Positions 34,646 to 43,772 of a stretch of DNA of 64,000 nt are shown in pieces. How positions within the stretch are numbered: position 1 is the stretch's first letter; every line of letters begins with the position of its first letter. Source of the DNA: Victivallis sp. Marseille-Q1083. GTDB taxonomy: Bacteria > Verrucomicrobiota > Lentisphaeria > Victivallales > Victivallaceae. Both the position numbers and the translations under genes were made by a program. The stretch lies in the NCBI RefSeq assembly GCF_903645315.1, contig NZ_CAHJXL010000001.1, forward strand, positions 2,406,001-2,470,000. Direction: 5' to 3'. The notes under the pieces are model-generated. The model was not told the DNA's origin and made no database searches. It was given only the letters and a program-made list of their open reading frames with translations.

Positions 34646-35002
34646 TCAAACCTCTTCCGGCACCGCCGCCTTTGCCTCGATGGCTTCCAGTTCCTTCAGC
34701 GACGGTTTGCGGTGGTGATCCTGTACCCGGTCAATATATTTATCGACTTGGACTTCCACTTTGTGGATCGCTTCGTCGACGACTTTATACATATCGTACC
34801 CCATCGCCGTGCTCTGGACATCGAATCCTTTGATGTTGACGGTAATTTCCGCCATACACCGGGATTTTTCCAAGGCCAGCACCACGCGCACCGTCGATAC
34901 TTTCAAAGTGGAATCCGCGAATAACGAATTGAGCTGCTCCTCAATGCGCTGCTTCATTGGCTCGCTGACTTCGAAATGCCGACCGCTGATAATAATTTGC
35001 AT
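34646..35002 (-). CDS. hpf: Ribosome hibernation-promoting factor, short form
   Basis: This 118-residue protein is the short HPF/YfiA type (beta-alpha-beta-beta-beta-alpha), beginning MQIIISGRHFEVSEPMKQRIEEQL and ending with the helix YKVVDEAIHKVEVQVDKYIDRV. It binds the 30S decoding region and silences ribosomes in stationary phase. It lacks the C-terminal dimerisation domain of long HPF. It lies 30 bases downstream of lptB, a neighbourhood (lptA-lptB-rpoN-hpf) known from other Gram-negative bacteria; here rpoN is elsewhere in the window. Confidence 0.9.
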   Translation of the reverse strand: MQIIISGRHFEVSEPMKQRIEEQLNSLFADSTLKVSTVRVVLALEKSRCMAEITVNIKGFDVQSTAMGYDMYKVVDEAIHKVEVQVDKYIDRVQDHHRKPSLKELEAIEAKAAVPEEV

Positions 35003-35032
35003 AGCTCTGCTCCTTTGTTTTGGGGTCGCTTG

Positions 35033-35782
35033 TTACATGGTGAACCGCGGTCCGAGGTATACCTCCCGCGCCTTGTCATCGTTTACCAGAAAATCACTGT
35101 CTCCTTCCAGCATGATTTCACCGCAGCTCATCAGATAAGCGCGGTCCACCACCGACAACGTTTCCCGCACGTTGTGGTCGGTGATCAAGATTCCCAGGTT
35201 TTTCCGCTGCAGTTGGCCGATGATCTGCTGCACGTCGTACACCGCAATCGGATCGACGCCGCTGAACGGTTCGTCGAGCAGGATGAAGGCCGGATTGGTC
35301 ACCAGCGCCCGGGTGATTTCCAGCCGCCGGCGCTCGCCGCCGGAGAGCGTCATCGCTTTCTGCCTGGCCAGCCGGGTCAATTCCAGCTCTTCCAGCAGTT
35401 GTTCCAGCCGCTCTTTGCGTTCCTTGCGTGAAATCGCCAGCGTTTCGAGAATTGCCATGATGTTCTGTTCGACGGTGAGTTTGCGGAAGATGGAGGGTTC
35501 CTGGGCCAGGTAGCCCATCCCCAACCGTGCCCGCAGGTACATCGGCATATGGGTGATATCGATGCCGCGAAAAGTGATTTGTCCTTCGTTGGGACGAATC
35601 AGACCCATGATCATATAAAAACTGGTCGTTTTTCCCGCGCCGTTCGGCCCCAGCAGGCCGACCACTTCACCGGCTTTCACATGCATCGATACGCCGTTTA
35701 CCACCCGACGTCCGCGATAGGCTTTTACCAGATTTTCCGCTTTGATCAGATAATCCTGATTTTTTTCAACTTCCATACTCAC
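35033..35782 (-). CDS. lptB: LPS export ABC transporter ATPase
   Basis: This 249-residue LptB powers extraction of LPS from the inner membrane with LptF and LptG. Walker A (GPNGAGKTT), the Q-loop (YLAQEPSIFRKLT), the ABC signature (LSGGERRR), Walker B (FILLDEPFSGVD) and the switch histidine (ITDHNVRETL) are all present, and the LptB-type GRRVVNGVSM opening is typical. The upstream gene on the same strand is the OstA-repeat protein, 131 bases away, so it may have its own promoter. Confidence 0.95.
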   Translation of the reverse strand: MSMEVEKNQDYLIKAENLVKAYRGRRVVNGVSMHVKAGEVVGLLGPNGAGKTTSFYMIMGLIRPNEGQITFRGIDITHMPMYLRARLGMGYLAQEPSIFRKLTVEQNIMAILETLAISRKERKERLEQLLEELELTRLARQKAMTLSGGERRRLEITRALVTNPAFILLDEPFSGVDPIAVYDVQQIIGQLQRKNLGILITDHNVRETLSVVDRAYLMSCGEIMLEGDSDFLVNDDKAREVYLGPRFTM

Positions 35783-35913
35783 CCTTCTTCATCTCACTCC
35801 AAGGCTTACTATATACCGCCCGGAGTCGACGGCAAGCTGCTTTTTCATTTTTTCATTGAAAAAGTAACCGCACATATTGTTATAGACTTGTGCCTGTGTT
35901 CGAAAGTTCCCGA

Positions 35914-38901
35914 TTAAAATTCCTTCAGCGACGCCGGATCGACGTTCCGCAGTTCGGTGTCGAGTATCTGCATACGCCCGGAGTCGACGTCCATGATGAT
36001 TTCCCGGCCGGTTTGCACCGTCTTGCCGTATTCCAGCGTCGGCAGTTTCGCCTCGCTGCCGGTGATGTTGACCTGGCGGCTGGTGACATCGTAAACCGCT
36101 TTTTCCCCGGTGGCCTGCTGCAGCACGCCATTGAGAGTCCGGCCGATGTGGACATTTTTCCGGGCGATGATCTGTTTCAGCTCTTTGCCGGCTCCGATGC
36201 TGATCTGCTGCGGTTCGCCGCCGTTGTCCCAGATATCGAAGTTTTCATCGTCCTCGTCGAGCGGCGCAGCGGCGGCGGACACCTCCGCCGCCAGGATGGT
36301 CAGCTCATCGCTGGTCAGTTTGTTGCCGGCCTCGTCGAACACCAGGACATTGCCGAGGAAGTCCGCCCGGTTGTCGGCCGGTTGGATCGAGCCGTGGTCG
36401 GCGTGCAGTTCGCCGCCGCTGCCGCCGGTGAACTGCAGCCCGAGTTCGTCGAAGGCCGCATTGCCGGTTTCCGGCGACTCATCCCGGGCCACCAGTTTGA
36501 TATTGCCGTCGCAGAGAATTTGATACAATTCGGTGCCGCCCTGGCTGGTCAGTGCGCTGCCGGCGGCATTTTCCCGGAACAGCAGCGTCAGCATGTCGCA
36601 ATTGAGATCGGCCCGCGGATCGTGCGCCTTGACATTGCCGTCGCAGACGATTTTGTTGACCGTCTTGCGGCCGCCGGTGAACATCGCGGCCGGATCTGCG
36701 GCCGGTTCGACCGCGGCCGGCTGCACATCGTCCAGCAGATAAATTTTCAGATTGTCGGCAGTCAGGTTCAACTGCGGGTCGGTGATTTTGACGCTGCCGG
36801 CGAAACTCAGCACATTGTCGCCGAAATTCAGGTCGGTGTAATCCGATTTGACGATCGTTCTGGCCGGCTCGGCACTCTGAAAGACGCCGTTGCGCAGGGA
36901 TTCCAGAATGATCTTGCTGTCGCGGTCGACGATCAGCCGTTCCTCATCCAGCAGGATGGCCACCTCGCGGCCGCTGATGGAATCACGGCCGCGGATGATC
37001 AGCGGATTGCCGTCGGAGAGGATGATTTTGCTTTCCTTGTAATGATAGACCGCTTTGCCGGCGGAGGCCTTTTCGGTTTCCGTCCCGTTGGCGGCGTCTT
37101 TGCGCTGGACGACGACATCGCCGAGACAGACGATTTCAGTCACTTCCTTGCCGCCGCCCGGCACCAGGGCGGTATCCATGCCGGGCAGCAGCGCCGGCGC
37201 ACCGGTTGGCTCAACCGGTGCCGCCACCGGCGGTTCGCCCGGCAGATCGGACAGTTGAATGGTCATCGTGTTGCATTCGACGTTGACGGTCGGGTCGACG
37301 ATCCGGACGTTGCCGGAAAAGGTGCCGAGATTGCCGGCATAGTCGAATTGCATCCGGTCCGAATGGACGACGGTCGGCTGATCGGCCTTGACGCCTTCGC
37401 GGGGCAGGTGCATCGACAGTACGCAGTCGCCGGCCAGGTCGACCAGATTGGTGTTGCGGTTGAAACGGATGGTCCGGCCGCTCAGCCGGTCGCTGCCGCG
37501 TTCCAGGGTCGGCAGGCCGCCGGAGAGGGTGATTGTGCCGTCGGCAACCGTGTAGTCCGCGTAGTTGGCGCGGGCGGTCTGATTGCCGTCGGCCTGTTCC
37601 GCTTCGGGCAGTTTGCGGGTGATCATCACGTCGTCAAAACATTCGATCCGGTCGACGGTTTTGGCGCCGCCACCGAAAAATTCGCCGCTTGGCGAATCAT
37701 CCGCCGGCAGCGGCGCGTTACCCGGCTGATCGACCAGATGAAACAGCATTTTGTGACAGGTGATCAGCGCATTCGGGTCGGAAATCGTCACATTGCCGGT
37801 CAGCGTCGCCAGGTTGGCGCCGGCGTCGAGATCCATCTCCTCCGAGGTGACGAGGGTCGGCTCGGCGGTCGTTTGGCCGTCCTGCTGAGGCAGGCGGGCC
37901 AGCAAACGGCATTGGCCGGACACATTGATCCGGTTGTCCTTCTGGTGGAGGACGATCCGCTGGCCGCCGATCCGGTCGCTGCCGCGCTGTATTGTCGGGT
38001 TTTCTTCGGTCAGCGTGATCACTTCGTTGACCACGTCGTAGAGTGCCCGGCCGGCGGTGGCCTGCTGGTCGCCGAACGCGGCGTCTTCTTCATTCAAATG
38101 GCGGGTGATGATGACGTTGCCGAGACATTCGATACTCGATATGCCGTTGATGGCGCCGAGAGCCTCCGCTTCGTCCGCCGGCGGCGTTGCCGCCTGATCG
38201 TCGCTGAGCGTCAATTTCAATTGATCGCAGTTGATCCGGCCGCGTTCGTCGTCGACGCGGATATTGCCGGTCAGCGTCACCAGTTTCGCCTCGAAGTCGA
38301 TGAACATCTTGTCCGCCCAGACTTTGACCGGCTTGTCGGCCGGCGGTTGGTCGGCGGCGAGACTTTCCAGGGAAAAGGCCGGCCGGATCTGGATTTTGAC
38401 GTTGTCCTGAATCAGCAGCGTGCGCTTCGAGTAATCGGCGACGAAACCGATGCCGTCCAGATCCAGCATCGGCGAACGAAACAGAACCGGCTCTTCGCTG
38501 GAGGCGGTCATCGCCAATCGATTGATCTCGGCGGCGTTTGCCGAAATGATGCCTTCGCTGTGCAGATGCTTCTTCCAGTAGTCGAAGACCGTTTCGGCCG
38601 GCGCATACAACGGGTAAATGTGGCGGCGGTCGGATTGATAGGTCACGTCATCGACATCGACGCCTTTGCGGACGATATCGATGATCGGTTCCGACGCCAG
38701 CACCGACTGGCCGTGCATCGCCAGTTCGCTGCCGAAAACGAGGAATTGCAAACGGTTCTCATGGTAAATCGGCATCCGGGCCTCGCTGGCCCTGGCATTG
38801 CGCAATTCATCCGCCATCTCGCCTTTGCGGGGGGCGGCCGTCACGGCAAGGCTCCCCAGCACCAGCAGCGCGGCGATGCCGGAAAAAGTTGAAAATTTCA
38901 C
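35914..38901 (-). CDS. Giant LptA-like protein with multiple OstA repeats
   Basis: This 995-residue exported protein starts with GTG inside the kdsC stop (GTGA overlap). A signal peptide covers about residues 1-25. OstA/LptA-type units recur about five times. Each holds a strand pair such as KLVTLTGNIRVDDERGRINC, NLATLTGNVTISDPNALITC, NLGTFSGNVRIVDPTVNVEC or NVLSFAGSVKITDPQLNLTA, followed by an ECLGNVIITR-like strand and an RGSDRIGGQRI-like turn. LptA is normally about 185 residues and oligomerises into the periplasmic LPS bridge; here one chain could form a long bridge by itself. Its place between kdsC and lptB fits LPS transport. An LptC-like part may lie in the first 200 residues. Confidence 0.8.
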   Translation of the reverse strand: MKFSTFSGIAALLVLGSLAVTAAPRKGEMADELRNARASEARMPIYHENRLQFLVFGSELAMHGQSVLASEPIIDIVRKGVDVDDVTYQSDRRHIYPLYAPAETVFDYWKKHLHSEGIISANAAEINRLAMTASSEEPVLFRSPMLDLDGIGFVADYSKRTLLIQDNVKIQIRPAFSLESLAADQPPADKPVKVWADKMFIDFEAKLVTLTGNIRVDDERGRINCDQLKLTLSDDQAATPPADEAEALGAINGISSIECLGNVIITRHLNEEDAAFGDQQATAGRALYDVVNEVITLTEENPTIQRGSDRIGGQRIVLHQKDNRINVSGQCRLLARLPQQDGQTTAEPTLVTSEEMDLDAGANLATLTGNVTISDPNALITCHKMLFHLVDQPGNAPLPADDSPSGEFFGGGAKTVDRIECFDDVMITRKLPEAEQADGNQTARANYADYTVADGTITLSGGLPTLERGSDRLSGRTIRFNRNTNLVDLAGDCVLSMHLPREGVKADQPTVVHSDRMQFDYAGNLGTFSGNVRIVDPTVNVECNTMTIQLSDLPGEPPVAAPVEPTGAPALLPGMDTALVPGGGKEVTEIVCLGDVVVQRKDAANGTETEKASAGKAVYHYKESKIILSDGNPLIIRGRDSISGREVAILLDEERLIVDRDSKIILESLRNGVFQSAEPARTIVKSDYTDLNFGDNVLSFAGSVKITDPQLNLTADNLKIYLLDDVQPAAVEPAADPAAMFTGGRKTVNKIVCDGNVKAHDPRADLNCDMLTLLFRENAAGSALTSQGGTELYQILCDGNIKLVARDESPETGNAAFDELGLQFTGGSGGELHADHGSIQPADNRADFLGNVLVFDEAGNKLTSDELTILAAEVSAAAAPLDEDDENFDIWDNGGEPQQISIGAGKELKQIIARKNVHIGRTLNGVLQQATGEKAVYDVTSRQVNITGSEAKLPTLEYGKTVQTGREIIMDVDSGRMQILDTELRNVDPASLKEF

Positions 38902-39416
38902 GATAAATAGCGCTCCATCAGTTTGTCCCATGCCTGCTGCCGCCGCAACAGTTCGTCGATCACTTCCCGGACCGCGCCGCGGCCGCCGGGCAGCCGGGTG
39001 CGCCAGGCGGCGGCGCGATCCATATAATCCGGGGCGTCCGCCACGGTGACGGCGATCCCGGCCCGGCGCATCACCGGCAGGTCGACGACGTCGTCGCCGA
39101 TGTAGAGGCACTCTTCCGGTTTCAGTTGCTGCTCCGTCAGCAACTTTTCGAAAGCCTGGCGTTTGTCTTTTTCGCCTTCGTAGAGAAAGGCGAAGCCCAG
39201 CTCGGCGGCCCGCTGGCGGTTGGCTTCGGCCCGGCGGCCGGACAGGGCGCCGACTTTCAAGCCGGCCCGTTGCGCCAGTTTGATGCCGTGTCCGTCGCGG
39301 ACGTGGAAAAATTTAATTTCCCTTTCGCCGTCATAGCCGATCCGGCCGTCGGTCAGGATGCCGTCGATATCCAGGACGATCGCTTTGATTCGGTCAAATT
39401 GTTCTTGTGAGATCAT
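38898..39416 (-). CDS. kdsC: 3-deoxy-D-manno-octulosonate 8-phosphate phosphatase
   Basis: This 172-residue HAD-family phosphatase removes the phosphate of Kdo-8-P. The nucleophile motif (VLDIDGILTDG), the FHVRDGHGIKL segment specific to KdsC, the ALSGRR motif II and the YIGDDVVDLPVM motif III/IV are intact. It overlaps kdsA by 23 bases upstream and the OstA-repeat gene by 4 bases downstream, so the Kdo genes and the LptA-like gene form one operon. Confidence 0.95.
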   Translation of the reverse strand: MISQEQFDRIKAIVLDIDGILTDGRIGYDGEREIKFFHVRDGHGIKLAQRAGLKVGALSGRRAEANRQRAAELGFAFLYEGEKDKRQAFEKLLTEQQLKPEECLYIGDDVVDLPVMRRAGIAVTVADAPDYMDRAAAWRTRLPGGRGAVREVIDELLRRQQAWDKLMERYLS

Positions 39417-40218
39417 AGATGCGTTTTACTTCCGTTAAAATTTGCCGCGCCGAGCGGAAATCCAGCGAGTTCGGGCCGTCCGACCAGGCCTGGTCGGGAC
39501 ACGGGTGCACTTCGGCGAACAATGCGTCAATGCCGACTGCCGCCGCCGCCCGCGCCAGCGGCCGGATGAATTCGCGCTGCCCGCCGGAGGCATTGCCGAG
39601 GCCGCCGGGCAGTTGAACCGAGTGGGTGGCATCGAATACCACCGGGACGCCGAAACCGCGCATGATCGGCAGCGAACGCAGGTCGACGACCAGGTTGTGA
39701 TAACCGAAAGAGCTGCCGCGCTCGGTGAGCAGTACCTGCCGGTTGCCGGTCGCATAAACTTTTTCCATCGCGCCGCGCATATCTTCCGGCGCCATGAATT
39801 GTCCCTTTTTGATGTTGACCGCCCGTCCGGTTTCTCCGGCGGCGGCCAGCAGGTCGGTCTGCCGGCAGAGGAAGGCCGGAATCTGCAGAATATCGGCCAC
39901 TTCCGCCGCGGCCGCCGCTTCACAGCATTCGTGAATGTCGGTGACCACCGGCAGGTGATAACGCGACTTCACTTCCTGGAGCATTGCCAGCCCTTTGACC
40001 AAACCCGGCCCGCGCCGGGAACTGCCGCTGGAACGGTTCGCCTTGTCGAAAGAGGCTTTGAAGACATATTGAATGTCCAGCTCCCCGCACAATTCGCGCA
40101 GGAACGCGGCGACTTCGCAGCACAGCTCCAGGCTTTCGGCCATGCAGGGGCCGCCGAACAGCGTCAGACGCTGGCCGCCGATCGTGAAATATCCCGGCAA
40201 TGACAACGTGGCGTTCAT
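39394..40218 (-). CDS. kdsA: 2-dehydro-3-deoxyphosphooctonate aldolase
   Basis: This 274-residue Kdo-8-P synthase condenses PEP with arabinose-5-phosphate. The family motifs LFGGPCMAES, FKASFDKANRSS, VTDIHE, QIPAFLCRQTDLL, NIKKGQFMAPEDM and VFDATHSVQLPGG are all present. The ATG at 40218 overlaps the kdsB stop (ATGA). The frame is open further upstream, but only as a shadow of kdsB. Confidence 0.96.
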   Translation of the reverse strand: MNATLSLPGYFTIGGQRLTLFGGPCMAESLELCCEVAAFLRELCGELDIQYVFKASFDKANRSSGSSRRGPGLVKGLAMLQEVKSRYHLPVVTDIHECCEAAAAAEVADILQIPAFLCRQTDLLAAAGETGRAVNIKKGQFMAPEDMRGAMEKVYATGNRQVLLTERGSSFGYHNLVVDLRSLPIMRGFGVPVVFDATHSVQLPGGLGNASGGQREFIRPLARAAAAVGIDALFAEVHPCPDQAWSDGPNSLDFRSARQILTEVKRIYDLTRTI

Positions 40219-40961
40219 CGGTTCGCCTCCAGCCTCTGCTGCTTCATCAGCGCTTCCGCCGCGGCCAGGTCGGCTGGCGTATCCACGCCGATGCTGGAGA
40301 GACGGCTGAGCAGAACTTGAATGGGGATGCCATTCTCCAGGGCCCGGAGCTGTTCGAGTTTTTCGCAATTTTCCAGCGGGGACGGCGGCAGGGCGACGAA
40401 ACGCGCCAGAGTACGGCGCCGATAGGCGTAGATTCCCCAGTGCTGGTAGAGCGGCATCTCGGTACCGCCGTCGCGCAGGAAGGGAATCGGCGCCCGGCTG
40501 AAATAGAGTGCCTGGCCGTCGGCGCCGCGAACGACTTTGACGATATTGGAATCCGCCAGGCGGGCCCGCGGCGCCGGCACCGCCACCGTTGCCATCGGAC
40601 AATCCGGACGATTTTGCATCAATTCGATCAATGCGTCGATGACCGAAGTCGGCAGCAGCGGCTCGTCGCCCTGAAGGTTGATGACGATGTCGCCCGGCAG
40701 CCCCTGGATGGCCTCGAAAATCCGGTCGGTGCCGGACGGGTGGTCGGGGGAGGTCATCACCGCCCGGCCGCCGAACGATTCGACTTTGGTTTTGATCAGT
40801 TCATGGTCGGTGGCGACGACAACCAGGTCGGCCCGGCTGGCCTGCGCCTTTTCGTAAACATGTTGAATCATCGGTTTGCCGCACAGTTCGGCGAGCGCTT
40901 TGCCGGGAAACCTGGTACTGGCATAACGGGCCGGGATGACGGCGATTACTGGGTCGTTCAT
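40215..40961 (-). CDS. kdsB: 3-deoxy-manno-octulosonate cytidylyltransferase
   Basis: This 248-residue enzyme makes CMP-Kdo from CTP and Kdo. Its nucleotide-binding start (VIAVIPARYASTRFPGKAL) and INLQGDEPLLP motif are characteristic. It is translationally coupled to kdsA, and an unknown membrane protein lies 18 bases upstream in the same operon. Confidence 0.96.
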   Translation of the reverse strand: MNDPVIAVIPARYASTRFPGKALAELCGKPMIQHVYEKAQASRADLVVVATDHELIKTKVESFGGRAVMTSPDHPSGTDRIFEAIQGLPGDIVINLQGDEPLLPTSVIDALIELMQNRPDCPMATVAVPAPRARLADSNIVKVVRGADGQALYFSRAPIPFLRDGGTEMPLYQHWGIYAYRRRTLARFVALPPSPLENCEKLEQLRALENGIPIQVLLSRLSSIGVDTPADLAAAEALMKQQRLEANR

Positions 40962-40979
40962 CGAAAAATCCTTCGCAAG

Positions 40980-41537
40980 TTATTGGGCCGGCCGCTGTTG
41001 CTCGATGGTGTCGGCCTGCTGAATGATTTGTTTCATAAAAGCAGCGGGATCCAGCGTGCGCGGCTCCCCGTAAGGCCGGTTGGCTTTCAATCGGTTGAAC
41101 ACCTGGTTCATGAATTGCAAATCCTCTCTCAACAACTGGAATTGCTCGGTGGTCAATTGCTTGTTGTTGGTGCGGAGAAAGACCGCCAGCCGGTCGAGAT
41201 TGTCGGACAACAACTGCATTTCGCCGGCGACCTGTTTGCCGTTCGGCTGAACGTTGGCGATATTGTTGCGCAACGAGTCGAACAACGTCAGCGTCTGCTG
41301 GCGCAAGACCTGATGCGCCCAGACTTGGTCCGAACGCAGATGCAGCGGAATGGCCACCGCCAGCATGATTTCCAACGCGACCAGTCCGATGAAGATGATG
41401 ACGGCCGAAGCGGCGACATAATCTTTTTTGAACTTGGCGGAATACAGTTTCTTCAGTTTCAAAATATCCTCAGCCTTACAAAGTCGATATGTATGTTCCG
41501 GCGGGGAATCCTGCTCCGACGCCGGAGGACGCGGCAA
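40980..41537 (-). CDS. Single-pass membrane protein of unknown function
   Basis: This 185-residue protein has a cytoplasmic N-terminal part (about 45 residues, Lys-rich), one transmembrane helix (about 45-66, ASAVIIFIGLVALEIMLAVAIP) and a helical periplasmic domain rich in Gln and Leu (about 67-185). It heads the kdsB-kdsA-kdsC-lpt operon with an 18-base gap, so a role in envelope assembly is plausible but unsupported by motifs. It is divergent from the receiver-domain gene. Confidence 0.7.
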   Translation of the reverse strand: MPRPPASEQDSPPEHTYRLCKAEDILKLKKLYSAKFKKDYVAASAVIIFIGLVALEIMLAVAIPLHLRSDQVWAHQVLRQQTLTLFDSLRNNIANVQPNGKQVAGEMQLLSDNLDRLAVFLRTNNKQLTTEQFQLLREDLQFMNQVFNRLKANRPYGEPRTLDPAAFMKQIIQQADTIEQQRPAQ

Positions 41538-41672
41538 CCCCGTTCAATAACTTACTATCTGTTTGGGATTTTTGCAAAGAGCCGGCGGGGTGAATCCGTA
41601 AAAAACCGTCGCGGACTGGGCGGCGCTCCGTTGGGGGAAGGGCAAAAAATCGGCTTTTTTGAGTGGCCCCCA

Positions 41673-41701
41673 TTGCTTTTTTTACATTTTTCCAGTATAA
41701 T
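41673..41701 (+). promoter_or_regulatory. Promoter of the receiver-domain gene
   Basis: TTGCTT and a consensus TATAAT (41696-41701) are separated by 17 bases, 66 bases before the ATG. Confidence 0.75.
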
Positions 41702-41767
41702 ATATGCTGGGGAAGAGGAACAAGAGAGGCGTGAAAGAGTAATGACTGAAACTTTGGAAATAGAAGT

Positions 41768-42211
41768 ATGGCTGAACTTATCAACAAGTTGCCGGGCGGC
41801 ACGGAAACGATTCTGATTGTCGACGACCATGAAACGATTTGGGATTTTCTGATCGAGGCGTTGCAGGAGTTGGGCTATTCGGTGCTGCTGGCGGAAAATG
41901 GATTGGATGCGGTTGAGATTTACCGGGGGAATCCGGATGAAATCGATCTGGTGCTGCTGGATATGGTGATGCCCAAGGCCGGCGGCCATCAGACGTTTTA
42001 CCGGATCAAGGAGATCGATCCGGACGCCAATATTCTGTTGTCCAGCGGTTTTGTTTCCGAAGATGAAGTTCAGGATCTGTTGAAGCAGGGGGCCAACGGC
42101 TTTTTGCCGAAGCCGCACCGGTTGCCGGCGGTCGCCGCGGCGATTCGCCGCATCCTCGACCAGAGCCGCAAACCGCACGCCAGGGCTTCTGCCGCCGCTA
42201 CCATGGAATAA
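41768..42211 (+). CDS. Receiver-only response regulator
   Basis: This 147-residue protein consists of a CheY-like receiver domain (about 14-132) with a short tail and no output domain. The acidic pair (IVDDHE), the phospho-acceptor aspartate (LVLLDMVMP), the conserved Thr/Ser position (LLSSGF) and the lysine (LPKPHR) are all present, so it should be phosphorylated. No histidine kinase is nearby; the partner must be encoded elsewhere. It converges with the tyrosine kinase gene. Confidence 0.88.
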   Translation: MAELINKLPGGTETILIVDDHETIWDFLIEALQELGYSVLLAENGLDAVEIYRGNPDEIDLVLLDMVMPKAGGHQTFYRIKEIDPDANILLSSGFVSEDEVQDLLKQGANGFLPKPHRLPAVAAAIRRILDQSRKPHARASAAATME

Positions 42212-42269
42212 CCGGTTTCTTTCCCGGTCGTCCGGCTCCTTTTGCCGCTTTGCTGAACCGCTCCGGCCA

Positions 42270-43739
42270 TCAGGCGTTTTCCTCTTCTTCTCCGCTGCCG
42301 TAGCCATAGCCGTATCCGTAACCATAGCTGTAATAATATTTGTTGAACTTGTCGCTGACATTGGTGATGACGCCGCCGAGGAATTTGTTCTTGAGCACTC
42401 CCATTTGCACCATGACCCGGGAGAGGTGGTCGCGCCGGGTACGGCCGGCTTGGGCGGCGATGATGACGCCGTCGACCAGGTTGGCCAGAATCATCGCGTC
42501 GGCCATGCCCTGAATCGGCGGAGAATCCAGCAGAATATAATCGTACTGCTGTTTCAACTCGGCGAGCAGCGCGGCGAAACGTTCGCTGTTCAACAGCTGG
42601 GTCGGCGCCGGCGGGATGACGCCGTGGTGAATGATATCGACGTGCGGAAAGACATCTTTTTCGACGAATTCGGCGAGGTCGTCGCCCGGTTTGCGGTTGA
42701 AAATGCAGTCGACCAGGCCGTTTTTGCAATTGAGATTCAGCTTGTTCTTGAGGGAAGGCTTGCGCAGGTCGCAGTCGACGACCAGCACCCGCTGGTTGTC
42801 TTCGCCGAGCACTTTGGCCAGCAACAGGATCGAAGTCGATTTGCCGACGCCCGGGATATCGCTGGTGATTTGAATGAGCCGCGGCGGATGATCGGCGTTC
42901 AAATAGCAGATGGTGGTTTTGATGATCCGATAGTTGTCCAGCATGGCGGTCAACAGCCGGGAACTGCCGTCGAGGTCGCGTTCCGCCAGCCGGACGGCCA
43001 GGTTGTCGACCGTCGGGATGATGCCGAGCGGCAGCAGTTCGATCTCCTGCAGGTCGTCCGGCGCTTTGATGGTCATATCCAGATATTCTTTCAGCCAGAT
43101 GACCCCGAAACCGATCAGAGCGCCGAAAAATGCGCCGAGTCCCAGTCCGAGCGGCCAGCGCGGCGTATAAGGCGTCAGGGGGCGGGTGGCATCGTCGATC
43201 TTTTCGGCGAAATAGACGCTCATCAGGTCTTTCTGAACGGCGGTGAAGGCGACCATTGCCGCTTCCGCCGCGGCGTAAGCCAGCTCCCGGTCGGGCGAAG
43301 TTACTTCCAGCGTCATGATGCAGGACTGCCGGTCGGCCTGGGTTTTGAGATCGTAATGATAAGGCGGCCGGAAGCCCCGGGCCGCCAGGTCTGCCTGAAT
43401 CATTTTTTTGACTTTGTCGCTGTTGATGATCTTGCGGTAGTCGCCGATCAGCCGTTGGCCGATGTTCATCGACTGGGCGATGATATTGTTGTAGAGCATG
43501 ACCGCTTTGGCCTGATTTTCCGGATTGTCGTCCTGCGCTTCGGCGACGGCTTTGCCCAGCGACTGGTTCCAGGTGAAAAATGACAGCATGGAGCGATAGC
43601 GCGGCGTGATCAGCGCGCAGACCAGCGCCGATATGGCGATTCCGGCCAGAATGAAGAGCAGCAGATACCGCCAGTGGCGGCGGCTCAGCCGCCAGGCGAA
43701 ATTCAGTTGACTGACCCAGGGTGTTTCCGACAATGTCAT
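42270..43739 (-). CDS. Polysaccharide co-polymerase / bacterial tyrosine autokinase
   Basis: This 489-residue protein combines a Wzz-like domain (first transmembrane helix about 25-45, periplasmic part, second helix near GLGAFFGALIGFGVIW at about 200-215) with a cytoplasmic BY-kinase. Walker A is SDIPGVGKST (about 293-302), Walker A' is VLVVDCDLRKP, and Walker B is YILLDSPP. The C-terminal cluster YYYSYGYGYGYGYGS supplies the autophosphorylated tyrosines. Such proteins set chain length and gate exopolysaccharide export. No polysaccharide gene cluster is beside it apart from the acyltransferase 33 bases upstream. Confidence 0.88.
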   Translation of the reverse strand: MTLSETPWVSQLNFAWRLSRRHWRYLLLFILAGIAISALVCALITPRYRSMLSFFTWNQSLGKAVAEAQDDNPENQAKAVMLYNNIIAQSMNIGQRLIGDYRKIINSDKVKKMIQADLAARGFRPPYHYDLKTQADRQSCIMTLEVTSPDRELAYAAAEAAMVAFTAVQKDLMSVYFAEKIDDATRPLTPYTPRWPLGLGLGAFFGALIGFGVIWLKEYLDMTIKAPDDLQEIELLPLGIIPTVDNLAVRLAERDLDGSSRLLTAMLDNYRIIKTTICYLNADHPPRLIQITSDIPGVGKSTSILLLAKVLGEDNQRVLVVDCDLRKPSLKNKLNLNCKNGLVDCIFNRKPGDDLAEFVEKDVFPHVDIIHHGVIPPAPTQLLNSERFAALLAELKQQYDYILLDSPPIQGMADAMILANLVDGVIIAAQAGRTRRDHLSRVMVQMGVLKNKFLGGVITNVSDKFNKYYYSYGYGYGYGYGSGEEEENA

Positions 43740-43772
43740 GCTTTCACTCCATGGTGCGGGTTGATATTTTCC

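Noticed and set aside
35890-38892. Plus-strand open frame of about 1000 codons
   Set aside because: It is the mirror of the OstA-repeat gene. The repeats, signal peptide and operon overlaps support the minus strand.
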